NCBI RefSeq assembly: GCF_900106795.1
Contig: NZ_FNNS01000008.1
Location: 87,311 to 151,310, forward strand
Length of the DNA stretch: 64,000 nucleotides
Direction of reading: 5' to 3'
Source of the DNA: Aequorivita viscosa
GTDB taxonomy: Bacteria > Bacteroidota > Bacteroidia > Flavobacteriales > Flavobacteriaceae
Part shown: one piece after another, positions 10,159 to 18,211 of the stretch
Numbering within the stretch: the first letter of the stretch is position 1
Layout of the letters: every line of letters starts with the position of its first letter
The notes under the pieces: generated by a model
Seen by the model: the letters and a program-made list of their open reading frames with translations, nothing else
What the model was told of the DNA's origin: nothing
Database searches by the model: none
Program-made: the position numbers and the translations under genes

Positions 10159-10176
10159 ATGGGTAAATTTACCCAT
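10159..10176. promoter_or_regulatory. Perfect 18-bp palindrome, candidate operator
   Basis: ATGGGTAAATTTACCCAT is identical to its own reverse complement. It lies in the 80-bp gap between the divergent membrane protein/globin pair and the Crp/Fnr regulator, centred about 23 bp upstream of a TAGATTTT box (10187-10194) for the regulator gene. A second inverted repeat, TAGCCT / AGGCTA, flanks that box (10182-10203). Position and symmetry suggest autoregulation and control of the divergent pair. Confidence 0.65.
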
Positions 10177-10214
10177 ACTAATAGCCTAGATTTTATGAGG
10201 CTAATCATATAGAC

Positions 10215-10802
10215 ATGATTCCTGAAAATTTACTTTCAAAATACAATTGCGCGCTGAAAACTTATAACCCTGCCGAGTTGATTTTTTCTGAAAACAGCCG
10301 TGCAGACTTTTACTACCAAATTAAAACGGGAGAAATAAAAATGTTTAATTTGAACGATACAGGGAAAGAGTTTGTTCAAGGCATTTTTTATGATGGAGAT
10401 AGTTTTGGAGAACCTCCGTTATTGGGCGATTTTAAATATCCTGCATCGGCTACTGCGATAAAAGAAACCCAGGTTTATAAATTATCTAAAACCAAACTTT
10501 TTAAGCTTCTTACAGAAAATCCCGAGGTTCATTTAAAATTTACAAAAGCGCTTGCCAAAAGGCTGTATTACAAAGCAACTATCCTTAAGGAAATTTCTGT
10601 TCACACGCCAGAACATCGTATTTTAACCCTTATTGATTTTTTAAAACGAAAATACGGTTCAACAGAACGCTTTCAAGTAGAACTAACAAGACAGCAAATA
10701 GCCGATCTTACAGGACTTAGGGTGGAAACGGTTATTAGGGCCGTAAAACAATTGGAGCAAGAAAGCGAAATTGAATTGATAAATCGTAAAGTGTTCCGTT
10801 GA
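10215..10802 (+). CDS. Crp/Fnr-family transcriptional regulator
   Basis: A 195-residue DNA-binding regulator. The N-terminal two thirds form a cyclic-nucleotide-binding-like beta-roll (about 10-125, with GEIKMFN and YDGDSFGEPPLLG). The C-terminus is a winged helix whose recognition part is TRQQIADLTGLRVETVIRAV (about 160-179). Only one cysteine is visible near the N-terminus, so it lacks the Fe-S cluster cysteines of true FNR. The effector may be a small molecule, haem or none. It is divergent from the globin pair, which suggests that operon is its target. It may also bind other Crp/Fnr-like sites in this window (near 52.9 and 59.1 kb), although those have a different half-site. Confidence 0.9.
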   Translation: MIPENLLSKYNCALKTYNPAELIFSENSRADFYYQIKTGEIKMFNLNDTGKEFVQGIFYDGDSFGEPPLLGDFKYPASATAIKETQVYKLSKTKLFKLLTENPEVHLKFTKALAKRLYYKATILKEISVHTPEHRILTLIDFLKRKYGSTERFQVELTRQQIADLTGLRVETVIRAVKQLEQESEIELINRKVFR

Positions 10803-10830
10803 AATTTAAAATTTACCTTATTTTCGCATT

Positions 10831-11583
10831 ATGATACATGTAGTGTTTTTAGGGTTTGGCAATCTTAACCATCATCTCTTTATAGCCTTAAGCAGCGCCA
10901 AAAATGTTGTTATAAAACAAGTTTTCAATAGAAGTTCCGTCGACTCTTCCTCTAGCCTATTGAAAAATGTTCCTTGTACTCAAGACATTTCAAAACTAAT
11001 GGATGCCGATGTATATATTATAGGTATCCCCGATGATGCAATAGCACCATTTTCCGAAAGCCTGCCCATTCAAAATAAACTGATTGTCCATACTTCGGGT
11101 GGGGTAAATATGAGTGAGCTTTCAAACAACAGCAGACGCGGCGTTTTTTATCCGTTACAAACATTTTCAAAGCAACGGGAGGTGAATTTTAAAAACATTC
11201 CAATTTGTATTGAAGCTGAAAACGTGCGTGATTTAGAACTTCTTAGAAAACTAGGGGAATGTATTTCAGAAAATGTTGTAGGGATTATATCAGAAAAACG
11301 ATTAAAGCTACACCTTGCCGCCGTTTTTGTAAATAACTTTGTGAACCATTTATACGCCATAGGAAGCGATATTTTGAACAAAGAAAACTTACCATTCGAT
11401 TTATTAAAGCCTCTTATTTCAGAAACAGCTTTAAAAATTGAAACCCTTTCGCCTAAAGCAGCACAAACCGGTCCTGCCCGACGAAAGGACCAAAAGACTA
11501 TAGACAAACATTTAAAATTGCTAGAAAACAGTGACAACAAAGAGTTTTATGAACTATTTACAAAAGCGTTGAAAAACGTATAA
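10831..11583 (+). CDS. Rossmann-fold / DUF2520 domain protein
   Basis: A 250-residue protein with an N-terminal NAD(P)-binding Rossmann motif (VVFLGFGNLN, about 4-13) and a C-terminal DUF2520 helical domain of the 6-phosphogluconate-dehydrogenase type (from about 130). It resembles ketopantoate reductase or pyrroline-5-carboxylate reductase relatives, but the reaction is not known. It starts 28 bp after the Crp/Fnr gene and is followed 52 bp later by the KdsC-like phosphatase. DUF2520 next to KdsC, UbiA and Maf is a familiar flavobacterial arrangement, so it probably belongs to this housekeeping block. Confidence 0.85.
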   Translation: MIHVVFLGFGNLNHHLFIALSSAKNVVIKQVFNRSSVDSSSSLLKNVPCTQDISKLMDADVYIIGIPDDAIAPFSESLPIQNKLIVHTSGGVNMSELSNNSRRGVFYPLQTFSKQREVNFKNIPICIEAENVRDLELLRKLGECISENVVGIISEKRLKLHLAAVFVNNFVNHLYAIGSDILNKENLPFDLLKPLISETALKIETLSPKAAQTGPARRKDQKTIDKHLKLLENSDNKEFYELFTKALKNV

Positions 11584-11635
11584 AAGAATCTGGAAAACGT
11601 AAAGGTAGAAATCGTGAATCCGTAAAAAGCAAAAT

Positions 11636-12163
11636 ATGAGTTATAAAGAATACTTAAAACACATAAACACCTTCATCTTCGACGTGGATGGCGTTTTAAC
11701 CGACGGCACTATAATGGTTACAACCCAAGGCGAAATGTACCGAACTATGAACATTAAAGACGGCTATGCACTTAAAACTGCTGTGGAAAAAGGATATCAC
11801 GTCTGTATTATTTCTGGCGGTAATAATGAGGGCGTGCGCGTTCGATTACAAAATTTAGGAATTAAAGATGTGTTTTTGGGTGCTCATAACAAAACTGAAA
11901 TTCTTGAAGATTATTTAAAAGAAAAAAACGTAGAACTAAGAAACACGCTGTATATGGGTGACGATTTACCAGATTATGAAGTAATGCAGGAAGTTGGTCT
12001 CCCCACCTGCCCTCAAGACGCTGTTCAGGAAATAAAAGCGATATCAAAATATGTATCGCATAAAAAAGGCGGAAAAGGCTGCGTTCGTGATGTCTTGGAA
12101 CAAGTAATGAAAGTGCAAGGTAAATGGGGCATTACGAAAGGTATAAGTGCTAAATATGACTAG
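11636..12163 (+). CDS. kdsC: KdsC-like HAD phosphatase (KDO-8-phosphate phosphatase)
   Basis: A HAD superfamily phosphatase, probably acting on 3-deoxy-D-manno-octulosonate 8-phosphate in lipopolysaccharide core synthesis. The 175-residue length matches KdsC. The nucleophile motif is FDVDGVLTDG with Asp16 and Asp18. Motif II is in IISGG and the Mg-binding motif is YMGDDLPD. The protein lacks a large cap domain, as KdsC does. No kdsA, kdsB or kdsD lies nearby, so the exact substrate is assigned from family likeness only. Its position before the UbiA and Maf genes is usual for flavobacteria. Confidence 0.85.
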   Translation: MSYKEYLKHINTFIFDVDGVLTDGTIMVTTQGEMYRTMNIKDGYALKTAVEKGYHVCIISGGNNEGVRVRLQNLGIKDVFLGAHNKTEILEDYLKEKNVELRNTLYMGDDLPDYEVMQEVGLPTCPQDAVQEIKAISKYVSHKKGGKGCVRDVLEQVMKVQGKWGITKGISAKYD

Positions 12164-12341
12164 TATTGAGTACATCTTGGCCTTCGATACATTTTGAAAA
12201 CTAAAAACAACTTTCTTATTCTAAATTCTGAATTGCTTTCAAAACATTCAATCAAATTTGATAGAATATATTCAATGACAATTCTGGATTCGAACTCATA
12301 ACCATGAACTTATAACTAACCAAAAAACTTATAATTAAAAA

Positions 12342-13253
12342 TTGAAATACCTCCACCTCATCCGCTATCAAAACCTAATATTTATTGCACTTGTGCAGTT
12401 TTTCATAAAATACGGGCTATTTCATCCGTTTGGAATTGAAATAACACTCAACGGCTTCGGGTTTTCACTTCTAGTAGTTGCCACACTTTGCATTGCGGCT
12501 GCAGGAAATATTATAAATGATATTTACGATGTGGAAATCGACAAAATCAATAAGCCAGAAAAAGTTCTTATTGGAAAAACAATCACCGAAAAAAGTGCCA
12601 ATAACCTGTTTATAATTTTAAACGTAATTGGGGTTGCAATTGGGTTTTATCTTGCTAATATAATAGGCAGACCTGGATTTTCGGCATTATTTATCGCCTT
12701 TTCGGCATTGCTCTATTTATATGCTTCCTATTTAAAAGGTATGCTGTTAGTTGGAAACTTACTTATTTCCGCCTTAGTGGCTATGAGCATTATTGTTGTC
12801 GCACTTTTTGATCTTTTACCTGCCGTTACCCCCGAAAATCAGGCCACCCAATCTACTATTTTCAGTATTGTTTTAGACTATGCCCTGTTTGCTTTTTCCA
12901 TCAATTTTTTAAGAGAAATAGTTAAAGATTTACAAGATATCAATGGCGATAAAAAAGGAGGTTTAAATACGCTGGCCATTGCTTTAGGAAGAAAAAGAAC
13001 AACAACTATCACTTTTATCCTCGGCGCCCTATTGGTTATGGGAGTGGTTTTTTATATGTATGAATACCTTTATAAACAACAAGTTTTATTGCTATACTTC
13101 CTTTTTGCTATAGTTGCGCCACTATTGTTTTTTTGCATCAAAGCGTGGAGTGCAGAAACTAAAAAAGAGTATGGTTTTCTTTCTACATTACTTAAAATAG
13201 TGATGTTTACAGGAATTTGTTCGTTGCTTTTATTTCAAATTGCCCTTTTGTAG
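12342..13253 (+). CDS. UbiA-family prenyltransferase (geranylgeranylglycerol-phosphate type)
   Basis: An integral-membrane prenyltransferase of 303 residues with about eight hydrophobic segments. The first Asp-rich motif is NDIYDVEIDKINKPEK and the second is KDLQDINGDKKGG, both Mg-diphosphate binding. Flavobacterial copies are often annotated as geranylgeranylglycerol-phosphate geranylgeranyltransferase, but the acceptor here is not proven. The start is TTG: an in-frame stop lies two codons upstream, and the next in-frame Met would remove the first membrane helices and the catalytic motif, so TTG at 12342 is required. The 178-bp gap before it is AT-rich with no gene seen. Maf follows 65 bp later. 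Confidence 0.86.
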   Translation: MKYLHLIRYQNLIFIALVQFFIKYGLFHPFGIEITLNGFGFSLLVVATLCIAAAGNIINDIYDVEIDKINKPEKVLIGKTITEKSANNLFIILNVIGVAIGFYLANIIGRPGFSALFIAFSALLYLYASYLKGMLLVGNLLISALVAMSIIVVALFDLLPAVTPENQATQSTIFSIVLDYALFAFSINFLREIVKDLQDINGDKKGGLNTLAIALGRKRTTTITFILGALLVMGVVFYMYEYLYKQQVLLLYFLFAIVAPLLFFCIKAWSAETKKEYGFLSTLLKIVMFTGICSLLLFQIALL

Positions 13254-13318
13254 TACTTTGTATATGTATTTCATCAAAAAATTAGAATCCTTTTATTATT
13301 CATTTTAAAACATCATGT

Positions 13319-13906
13319 ATGCTTCGCGAAATACTTAAAAATCACAAAGTCATTCTTGCTTCAGGCTCTCCTAGAAGGCAAGATTTTTTTAAAGAATTAG
13401 ATTTAGATTTTAAGATTCAAGTAAAAGCAATAGATGAAACCTACCCTTCACATTTAACTCATTCTCAAATAACAGATTACATCTCGCAGCAAAAAGCTGC
13501 TGCTTTTACCGAATTACAGAAAGACGAGATTCTTATTACAAGTGACACCATAGTTTGGCTAAATGAAGCCGCACTTGAAAAACCCAAAAACACAGAACAA
13601 GCCAAAGAAATGCTGCGCAAATTGAGCGGTCAAATGCATGAGGTAATAACTTCGGTTTGCTTTACCACATCAGGGTTTCAAAAAACGGTGCACGATGTTA
13701 CCAAAGTGTGGTTTAAAACCCTTTCAGATTCAGAAATAGATTATTATATAAAAAACTATCAACCTCTTGACAAGGCGGGTGGTTACGGTATTCAAGAATG
13801 GATTGGTTACATTGGAATTGAAAAGATTGAAGGATGTTATTTTAATGTAATGGGTCTTCCTATTCGACTTGTTTATAAAACGTTAAGTGATATGGCTACC
13901 CGTTGA
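13319..13906 (+). CDS. maf: Maf-like nucleotide pyrophosphatase
   Basis: A cytoplasmic nucleoside triphosphate pyrophosphatase of the Maf/YhdE family, thought to remove non-canonical nucleotides such as dTTP or UTP analogues. The N-terminal signature is ILASGSPRRQDFFKEL, the catalytic Asp is in SDTIVW, and the conserved YGIQEW and NVMGLP motifs are present. The 195-residue length is normal. The chosen ATG overlaps an out-of-frame ATG four bases upstream. It sits in the KdsC-UbiA-Maf-lipoprotein-MscS block and is probably co-transcribed with the lipoprotein gene 34 bp downstream. Confidence 0.93.
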   Translation: MLREILKNHKVILASGSPRRQDFFKELDLDFKIQVKAIDETYPSHLTHSQITDYISQQKAAAFTELQKDEILITSDTIVWLNEAALEKPKNTEQAKEMLRKLSGQMHEVITSVCFTTSGFQKTVHDVTKVWFKTLSDSEIDYYIKNYQPLDKAGGYGIQEWIGYIGIEKIEGCYFNVMGLPIRLVYKTLSDMATR

Positions 13907-13940
13907 TTTTTTGGTAATTTAGCAAGAAATCTGCTGTTGC

Positions 13941-14876
13941 ATGAATGTTTCAAACTACACACTACTTTTTATTTTATTGATTTTCATTAGCGGCTGCAAT
14001 TCTTCCGAAGAAAAAAACAGTCCGACAGGGGTTGAAAACAAAACCAACGACCTTCAAACAAAGACTTCACGTAACATTTCTACAGAGTTTAAAGATTATT
14101 GGTTTGATGGAAAGGCTGAAATCACTTCGTACAAATTGATGCAAGAGCGTTATGGCGAAATTAGGGAAGGAACGGCTGTAAATATTTTTGTTACCGAAGA
14201 ATTTTTGCCTGAAGAGCAGGTTAAGGCAAATACCTCATCCACTACGAATAGCCTGGTTATGAAATTAAATCAGATGAAAAATTTCAATACCGGTATTTAC
14301 CCTTATGCTATTATGAGCAGTAGCTTTAGCCCTATTTCCACAACAGGCCATGCCTTAAAAATAAGCAATAGCGTTCAAGAATGGTGCGGACAAGTATATA
14401 TGCAGCTCAACAACCGAAATGATTTTGAGATTGAAGCGCACTCCTACTTTGAAGGTGAAGCAGACCAAAAACTATCATTACAGAAAACCTGGCTTGAAGA
14501 TGAACTTTGGAATCTAATTCGAATTAATCCAGAAGAGCTTCCCACAGGCGATTTATCTGTAATTCCATCTTTTGAATACATTCGACTTCGACATAAGGAA
14601 ATAAAAGAGTACAAAGCTTTCGCTAATCTGAAGCAAGGAGACTCCATTACAGTCTATACCCTAAATTATATAGACTTACAGCGACAGTTGCAACTGTTTT
14701 TTAAAAGTAGATTTCCTTACGAAATTGAAAAGTGGGAAGAGGTAAATGTTTCAAAACAAAATGACACGTTAAGGTTACGAACCACAGCTACAAAGCGTAA
14801 CCGAATGAAAATTGATTATTGGAACAAAAACCGAAATGAATTTACGCATTTAAGGGATTCATTAGATTTAATGTAA
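13941..14876 (+). CDS. Lipoprotein of unknown function next to Maf
   Basis: A 311-residue protein with a lipoprotein signal ending in lipobox ISGC (Cys at 19), followed by a polar linker and a mostly beta-strand body. No catalytic motif is recognised. Orthologues at this place in flavobacterial genomes are sometimes labelled septum formation inhibitor only because they neighbour Maf; nothing in this sequence supports that label. It lies 34 bp after maf and 10 bp before the MscS-like channel gene, so the three are probably one transcript. An envelope role is likely. Confidence 0.8.
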   Translation: MNVSNYTLLFILLIFISGCNSSEEKNSPTGVENKTNDLQTKTSRNISTEFKDYWFDGKAEITSYKLMQERYGEIREGTAVNIFVTEEFLPEEQVKANTSSTTNSLVMKLNQMKNFNTGIYPYAIMSSSFSPISTTGHALKISNSVQEWCGQVYMQLNNRNDFEIEAHSYFEGEADQKLSLQKTWLEDELWNLIRINPEELPTGDLSVIPSFEYIRLRHKEIKEYKAFANLKQGDSITVYTLNYIDLQRQLQLFFKSRFPYEIEKWEEVNVSKQNDTLRLRTTATKRNRMKIDYWNKNRNEFTHLRDSLDLM

Positions 14877-14886
14877 CTAATTACAC

Positions 14887-15450
14887 ATGAAGGAAATAAC
14901 AGAATACTCTATACAATTAATTCAGTCCAGCGCTTTAATAATTGTCCTCCTAATAATACGGTGGGCTTTAAAACGTACTATCCGGAACTTTGCAAACAAA
15001 ATTGAACGCTTAGAACACAGAACGGGTTTAATAATGAAACATGTAGATTTTGCTGTTTTATTTATTATGATTCTGGGACTGATTACTATTTGGGGAGTAG
15101 ATTTTAAAAACCTCGGACTTGTAATGTCGTCTATTTTTGCGGTAATTGGGATTGCTTTCTTTGCACAATGGTCTATTTTAAGCAATGTTACTAGCGGGGT
15201 TATTATGTTTTTTACCTTTCCGTATAAAATTGGCGATTATATTAAAATTCATGACAAAGAAATACCTTGCGAAGGCTATATTGAAGACATAAAAACCTTT
15301 CACATTATTCTTCACGCTACCGATGACGAAATTATAACATACCCAAACAGTATGATGTTACAAAAAGGAGTTAGCATAGTGAAGCCTAAAGTAATTCCTG
15401 AACCTCAGCCAACGCCTGATAAAAACACTGAAAACCTACCACACGATTAA
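14887..15450 (+). CDS. Small MscS-type mechanosensitive channel
   Basis: A 187-residue inner-membrane channel protein. It has three hydrophobic helices (about 10-28, 53-73 and 78-105), the last being the pore-lining type, followed by a beta-domain start, KIGDYIKIHDKE, typical of MscS. The usual C-terminal alpha-beta cage is missing, so it is a short version that is common in Bacteroidota. It presumably relieves turgor on osmotic downshift. It ends the KdsC-UbiA-Maf-lipoprotein block. Confidence 0.85.
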   Translation: MKEITEYSIQLIQSSALIIVLLIIRWALKRTIRNFANKIERLEHRTGLIMKHVDFAVLFIMILGLITIWGVDFKNLGLVMSSIFAVIGIAFFAQWSILSNVTSGVIMFFTFPYKIGDYIKIHDKEIPCEGYIEDIKTFHIILHATDDEIITYPNSMMLQKGVSIVKPKVIPEPQPTPDKNTENLPHD

Positions 15451-15557
15451 ATTGCGCTCGTAGTGTTTTTGGCAGCCAAAAACTTATAACGCCATAATTT
15501 AACACATAGTTAGCTGTTCAACATCGAATTTCGTAAAGTAGATTTATTGCTTATAAG

Positions 15558-15565
15558 TATCTTTG
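15558..15565 (+). promoter_or_regulatory. Candidate -7 box of the PIG-L gene
   Basis: TATCTTTG matches TAnnTTTG and lies 31 bp before the start of the PIG-L deacetylase gene. The -33 region has only a weak TTTCG. It marks the start of a new transcript after the MscS gene. Confidence 0.45.
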
Positions 15566-15596
15566 AAGCTTTTGTGAGTAAAAATTAATTAGTTCT

Positions 15597-18089
15597 ATGC
15601 AAAAATCATCCTTTTTCAAGTTTCTATTTGTATTTTTCACCATAGCAATTTCGGCTCAAGCACCCAAAAAACCAACTTCTTCAGAGATATATCACAACCT
15701 ACAAAAGCTAAACTTTATAGGTTCTGCTTTATATATTGCAGCACATCCAGATGATGAAAATACGCGTCTAATTTCCTACCTAGCAAATGATGTTCACGCA
15801 AATACAGCCTACTTATCCATAACCCGTGGCGATGGCGGGCAAAACCTTATTGGCCCTGAATTGCGCGAGCTTCTAGGCGTAATTCGCACCGAAGAACTTG
15901 TGGAAGCGCGTAAAATTGATGGGGGCAAACAATTTTTCACACGTGCAAATGATTTTGGCTACAGTAAAAACCCAGATGAAACATTTGAGTTTTGGAACCG
16001 ACAAGAAGTTCTAGGCGAAGTAGTTAGAACCATCAGACAGTTTAAACCTGACATTATCGTTAACCGGTTCGATCACCGAAGTCCTGGGACGACGCACGGC
16101 CATCACACCGCATCGGCAATGCTTAGCGTAGAAGCTTTTGATGATGTAAACAACGCTTCGAAATTTCCAGAATCTGCACAGGAATATGGAATCTGGCAAC
16201 CGAAGCGTCTATTTTTCAACACATCTTGGTGGTTTTATGGCAGCCAAGAAAAATTTGAAAAAGCAGACAAATCGAAACACGTTACCGTGGAAACAGGCAA
16301 TTATTTCCCTTCCCTTGGTCTCTCCAATGGCGAAATAGCTTCCCTGAGCAGGAGTATGCACAAATCGCAAGGGTTTGGAAGCACGGGCTCGCGAGGATCA
16401 GAAACAGAATATTTAGAACTACTTAAAGGATCAAAACCTCAAAACAACAATTTATTTGAAGGTATAAATACAAATTGGACACGACTTGAAGGCGGACAGG
16501 AAATTGGAGCAATTTTAAATCCGTTGGAAACAAACTTCAACTTTTCAAATCCTTCCAAAATGCTTCCGCAATTATTAAAAGCGTATCCACTTATTTCAAA
16601 TTTAAAAGATGAACACTGGAAAAAAATAAAGTTAAAGCAACTTAAACAACTTATCATTGACTGTAGCGGAATTTTTCTCGAAGCCGTTTCCGAAGTAAAT
16701 ACAATAAATCCTAATGACACTTTTAAAGTAACTCTTGAAGCCATCAACCGAGGCATAGGAAATGTGACTTTGAAATCTGTAAAAAATCTTGAAGGCAATA
16801 TTCTATGGAACCAAAGTGGAGTGCTACCTTTTAATGAAGGCAAGAAATTTGAAGTAACAGTGAGTTCGGGAATTCATAATCCCATGTATTCATCTCCTTA
16901 TTGGTTAAACGAAGAAGGAACCCTCGGTATGTATGCAGCACCAGAACAATTACGCGGTCTCCCCGTTACTCCGCCACTTGAACAATTAGTGTTCGAGTTA
17001 GATTTTGGAATAATTACAATTCCATATACAAGAAATATAATATATAAATTTAACGATCCTGTAAAGGGCGAAGTGTATCGCCCGTTAGAAGTTTTACCCG
17101 AAGTAACGGCAACAATTCCTGAAAAGGTTTTAATCTTCGCGGATAATGCATCTCAAAATGTTTCTGTAATGGTTCGCGCCGGAAAAAATGATATTTCTGG
17201 CAATGTAAGTCTTGAACATCCAAAAGGTTGGAAGGTTTCACCAACACAACAAACCTTTAATCTAAAACGATTGGGGGAAACAAAAACTTTAAATTTCACG
17301 GTAATTCCACCAACTGGACAAAGTGAAGGATATTTAAAAACGATTATAGATGTTGAAGGAAAAACGTTTGACAGAGAGTTGGTAACAATCGACTACGAGC
17401 ATATTCCTTATCAAAGTGTATTATTGCCTTCGGAAGCGAAAGTTGCTAAAATTGACATTCAGAAAAAAGGTGAAAACATAGGTTATATAAATGGCGCTGG
17501 CGATGCAATTCCAGAAAGTTTAAAGCAAATTGGATATTCAGTAACAACGATTGATCCTGCGAATATTTCGGCAGAAAACCTTCAAGGTTTTGACGCTATT
17601 GTAGTAGGAATTCGTGCTTATAATATCGTTGCGGAACTAGCTTTTGTTCAACCCATTCTAAACAAATACATTGAAAACGGAGGAACGGTAATTGTTCAAT
17701 ACAACACAAGTCGTGGTTTGGTGACCGAAGACCTTGCCCCCTATTCGTTAAAACTTTCTCGAGACAGGGTTACCGATGAGTTTTCTAAAGTGAAACTACT
17801 TGCTCCAGAAAACCCGATTTTAAATACTCCTAACAAAATAACCCAAAGAGATTTTGAAGGTTGGGTTCAAGAACGAGGTTTGTACTTCCCTGATGAATGG
17901 GCAAAGGAATTTACTCCTATCCTTGGAATGAACGACAAAGGTGACCCAAAAACGAAAGGATCGTTGCTTGTCGCGAAATACGGAAAAGGGTATTATATTT
18001 ATACAGGCTTGAGCTTTTTTAGAGAACTTCCAGCGGGAGTCCCGGGAGCATATAGGCTGTTTGCAAATATGCTTTCAATCGGAAAATAA
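15597..18089 (+). CDS. Secreted PIG-L/LmbE-family deacetylase
   Basis: Likely an envelope or periplasmic zinc-dependent deacetylase of N-acetyl sugars. The 830-residue protein starts with a signal peptide (cleavage near Ala20). The PIG-L domain follows, with HPDDE at 50-54 and the distal zinc-binding segment THGHH near 165-170. The middle part is beta-rich (about 400-620). The C-terminal quarter looks like a glutamine-amidotransferase or ThuA-like fold (from IGYINGAGD onward) ending in a beta strand. This three-part layout is common in Bacteroidota proteins of this length. It probably shares a transcript with the downstream small peptide and symporter, suggesting uptake of its product. Confidence 0.85.
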   Translation: MQKSSFFKFLFVFFTIAISAQAPKKPTSSEIYHNLQKLNFIGSALYIAAHPDDENTRLISYLANDVHANTAYLSITRGDGGQNLIGPELRELLGVIRTEELVEARKIDGGKQFFTRANDFGYSKNPDETFEFWNRQEVLGEVVRTIRQFKPDIIVNRFDHRSPGTTHGHHTASAMLSVEAFDDVNNASKFPESAQEYGIWQPKRLFFNTSWWFYGSQEKFEKADKSKHVTVETGNYFPSLGLSNGEIASLSRSMHKSQGFGSTGSRGSETEYLELLKGSKPQNNNLFEGINTNWTRLEGGQEIGAILNPLETNFNFSNPSKMLPQLLKAYPLISNLKDEHWKKIKLKQLKQLIIDCSGIFLEAVSEVNTINPNDTFKVTLEAINRGIGNVTLKSVKNLEGNILWNQSGVLPFNEGKKFEVTVSSGIHNPMYSSPYWLNEEGTLGMYAAPEQLRGLPVTPPLEQLVFELDFGIITIPYTRNIIYKFNDPVKGEVYRPLEVLPEVTATIPEKVLIFADNASQNVSVMVRAGKNDISGNVSLEHPKGWKVSPTQQTFNLKRLGETKTLNFTVIPPTGQSEGYLKTIIDVEGKTFDRELVTIDYEHIPYQSVLLPSEAKVAKIDIQKKGENIGYINGAGDAIPESLKQIGYSVTTIDPANISAENLQGFDAIVVGIRAYNIVAELAFVQPILNKYIENGGTVIVQYNTSRGLVTEDLAPYSLKLSRDRVTDEFSKVKLLAPENPILNTPNKITQRDFEGWVQERGLYFPDEWAKEFTPILGMNDKGDPKTKGSLLVAKYGKGYYIYTGLSFFRELPAGVPGAYRLFANMLSIGK

Positions 18090-18100
18090 CACATATAAAA

Positions 18101-18211
18101 ATGACTGAAGAAAAACATAAATTCGTCTGGAAAAGGAGCTTTACATTCGTGCTTCTATTCAACGCTATATACATTTATTTGTTTTATCTAATAATGCAAA
18201 ATTTCGTCTAA
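18101..18211 (+). CDS. 36-residue single-helix membrane peptide
   Basis: A short gene missed by usual length cut-offs. It starts with ATG 11 bp after the PIG-L stop and encodes 36 residues: a charged N-terminus (MTEEKHKFVWKR) and one hydrophobic helix rich in Phe, Tyr and Leu to the end. Its TAA stop directly abuts the ATG of the symporter (TAAATG), so the two are probably translationally coupled. The positive-inside rule predicts a cytoplasmic N-terminus. It could be a small accessory subunit of the symporter; this is inferred from position only. Confidence 0.65.
   Translation: MTEEKHKFVWKRSFTFVLLFNAIYIYLFYLIMQNFV

Noticed and set aside
12280..12310. tRNA-like TGGATTCGAACTCATAACC motif
   Set aside because: It resembles a T-arm on one strand, but no acceptor stem, anticodon arm or D-arm could be paired around it.
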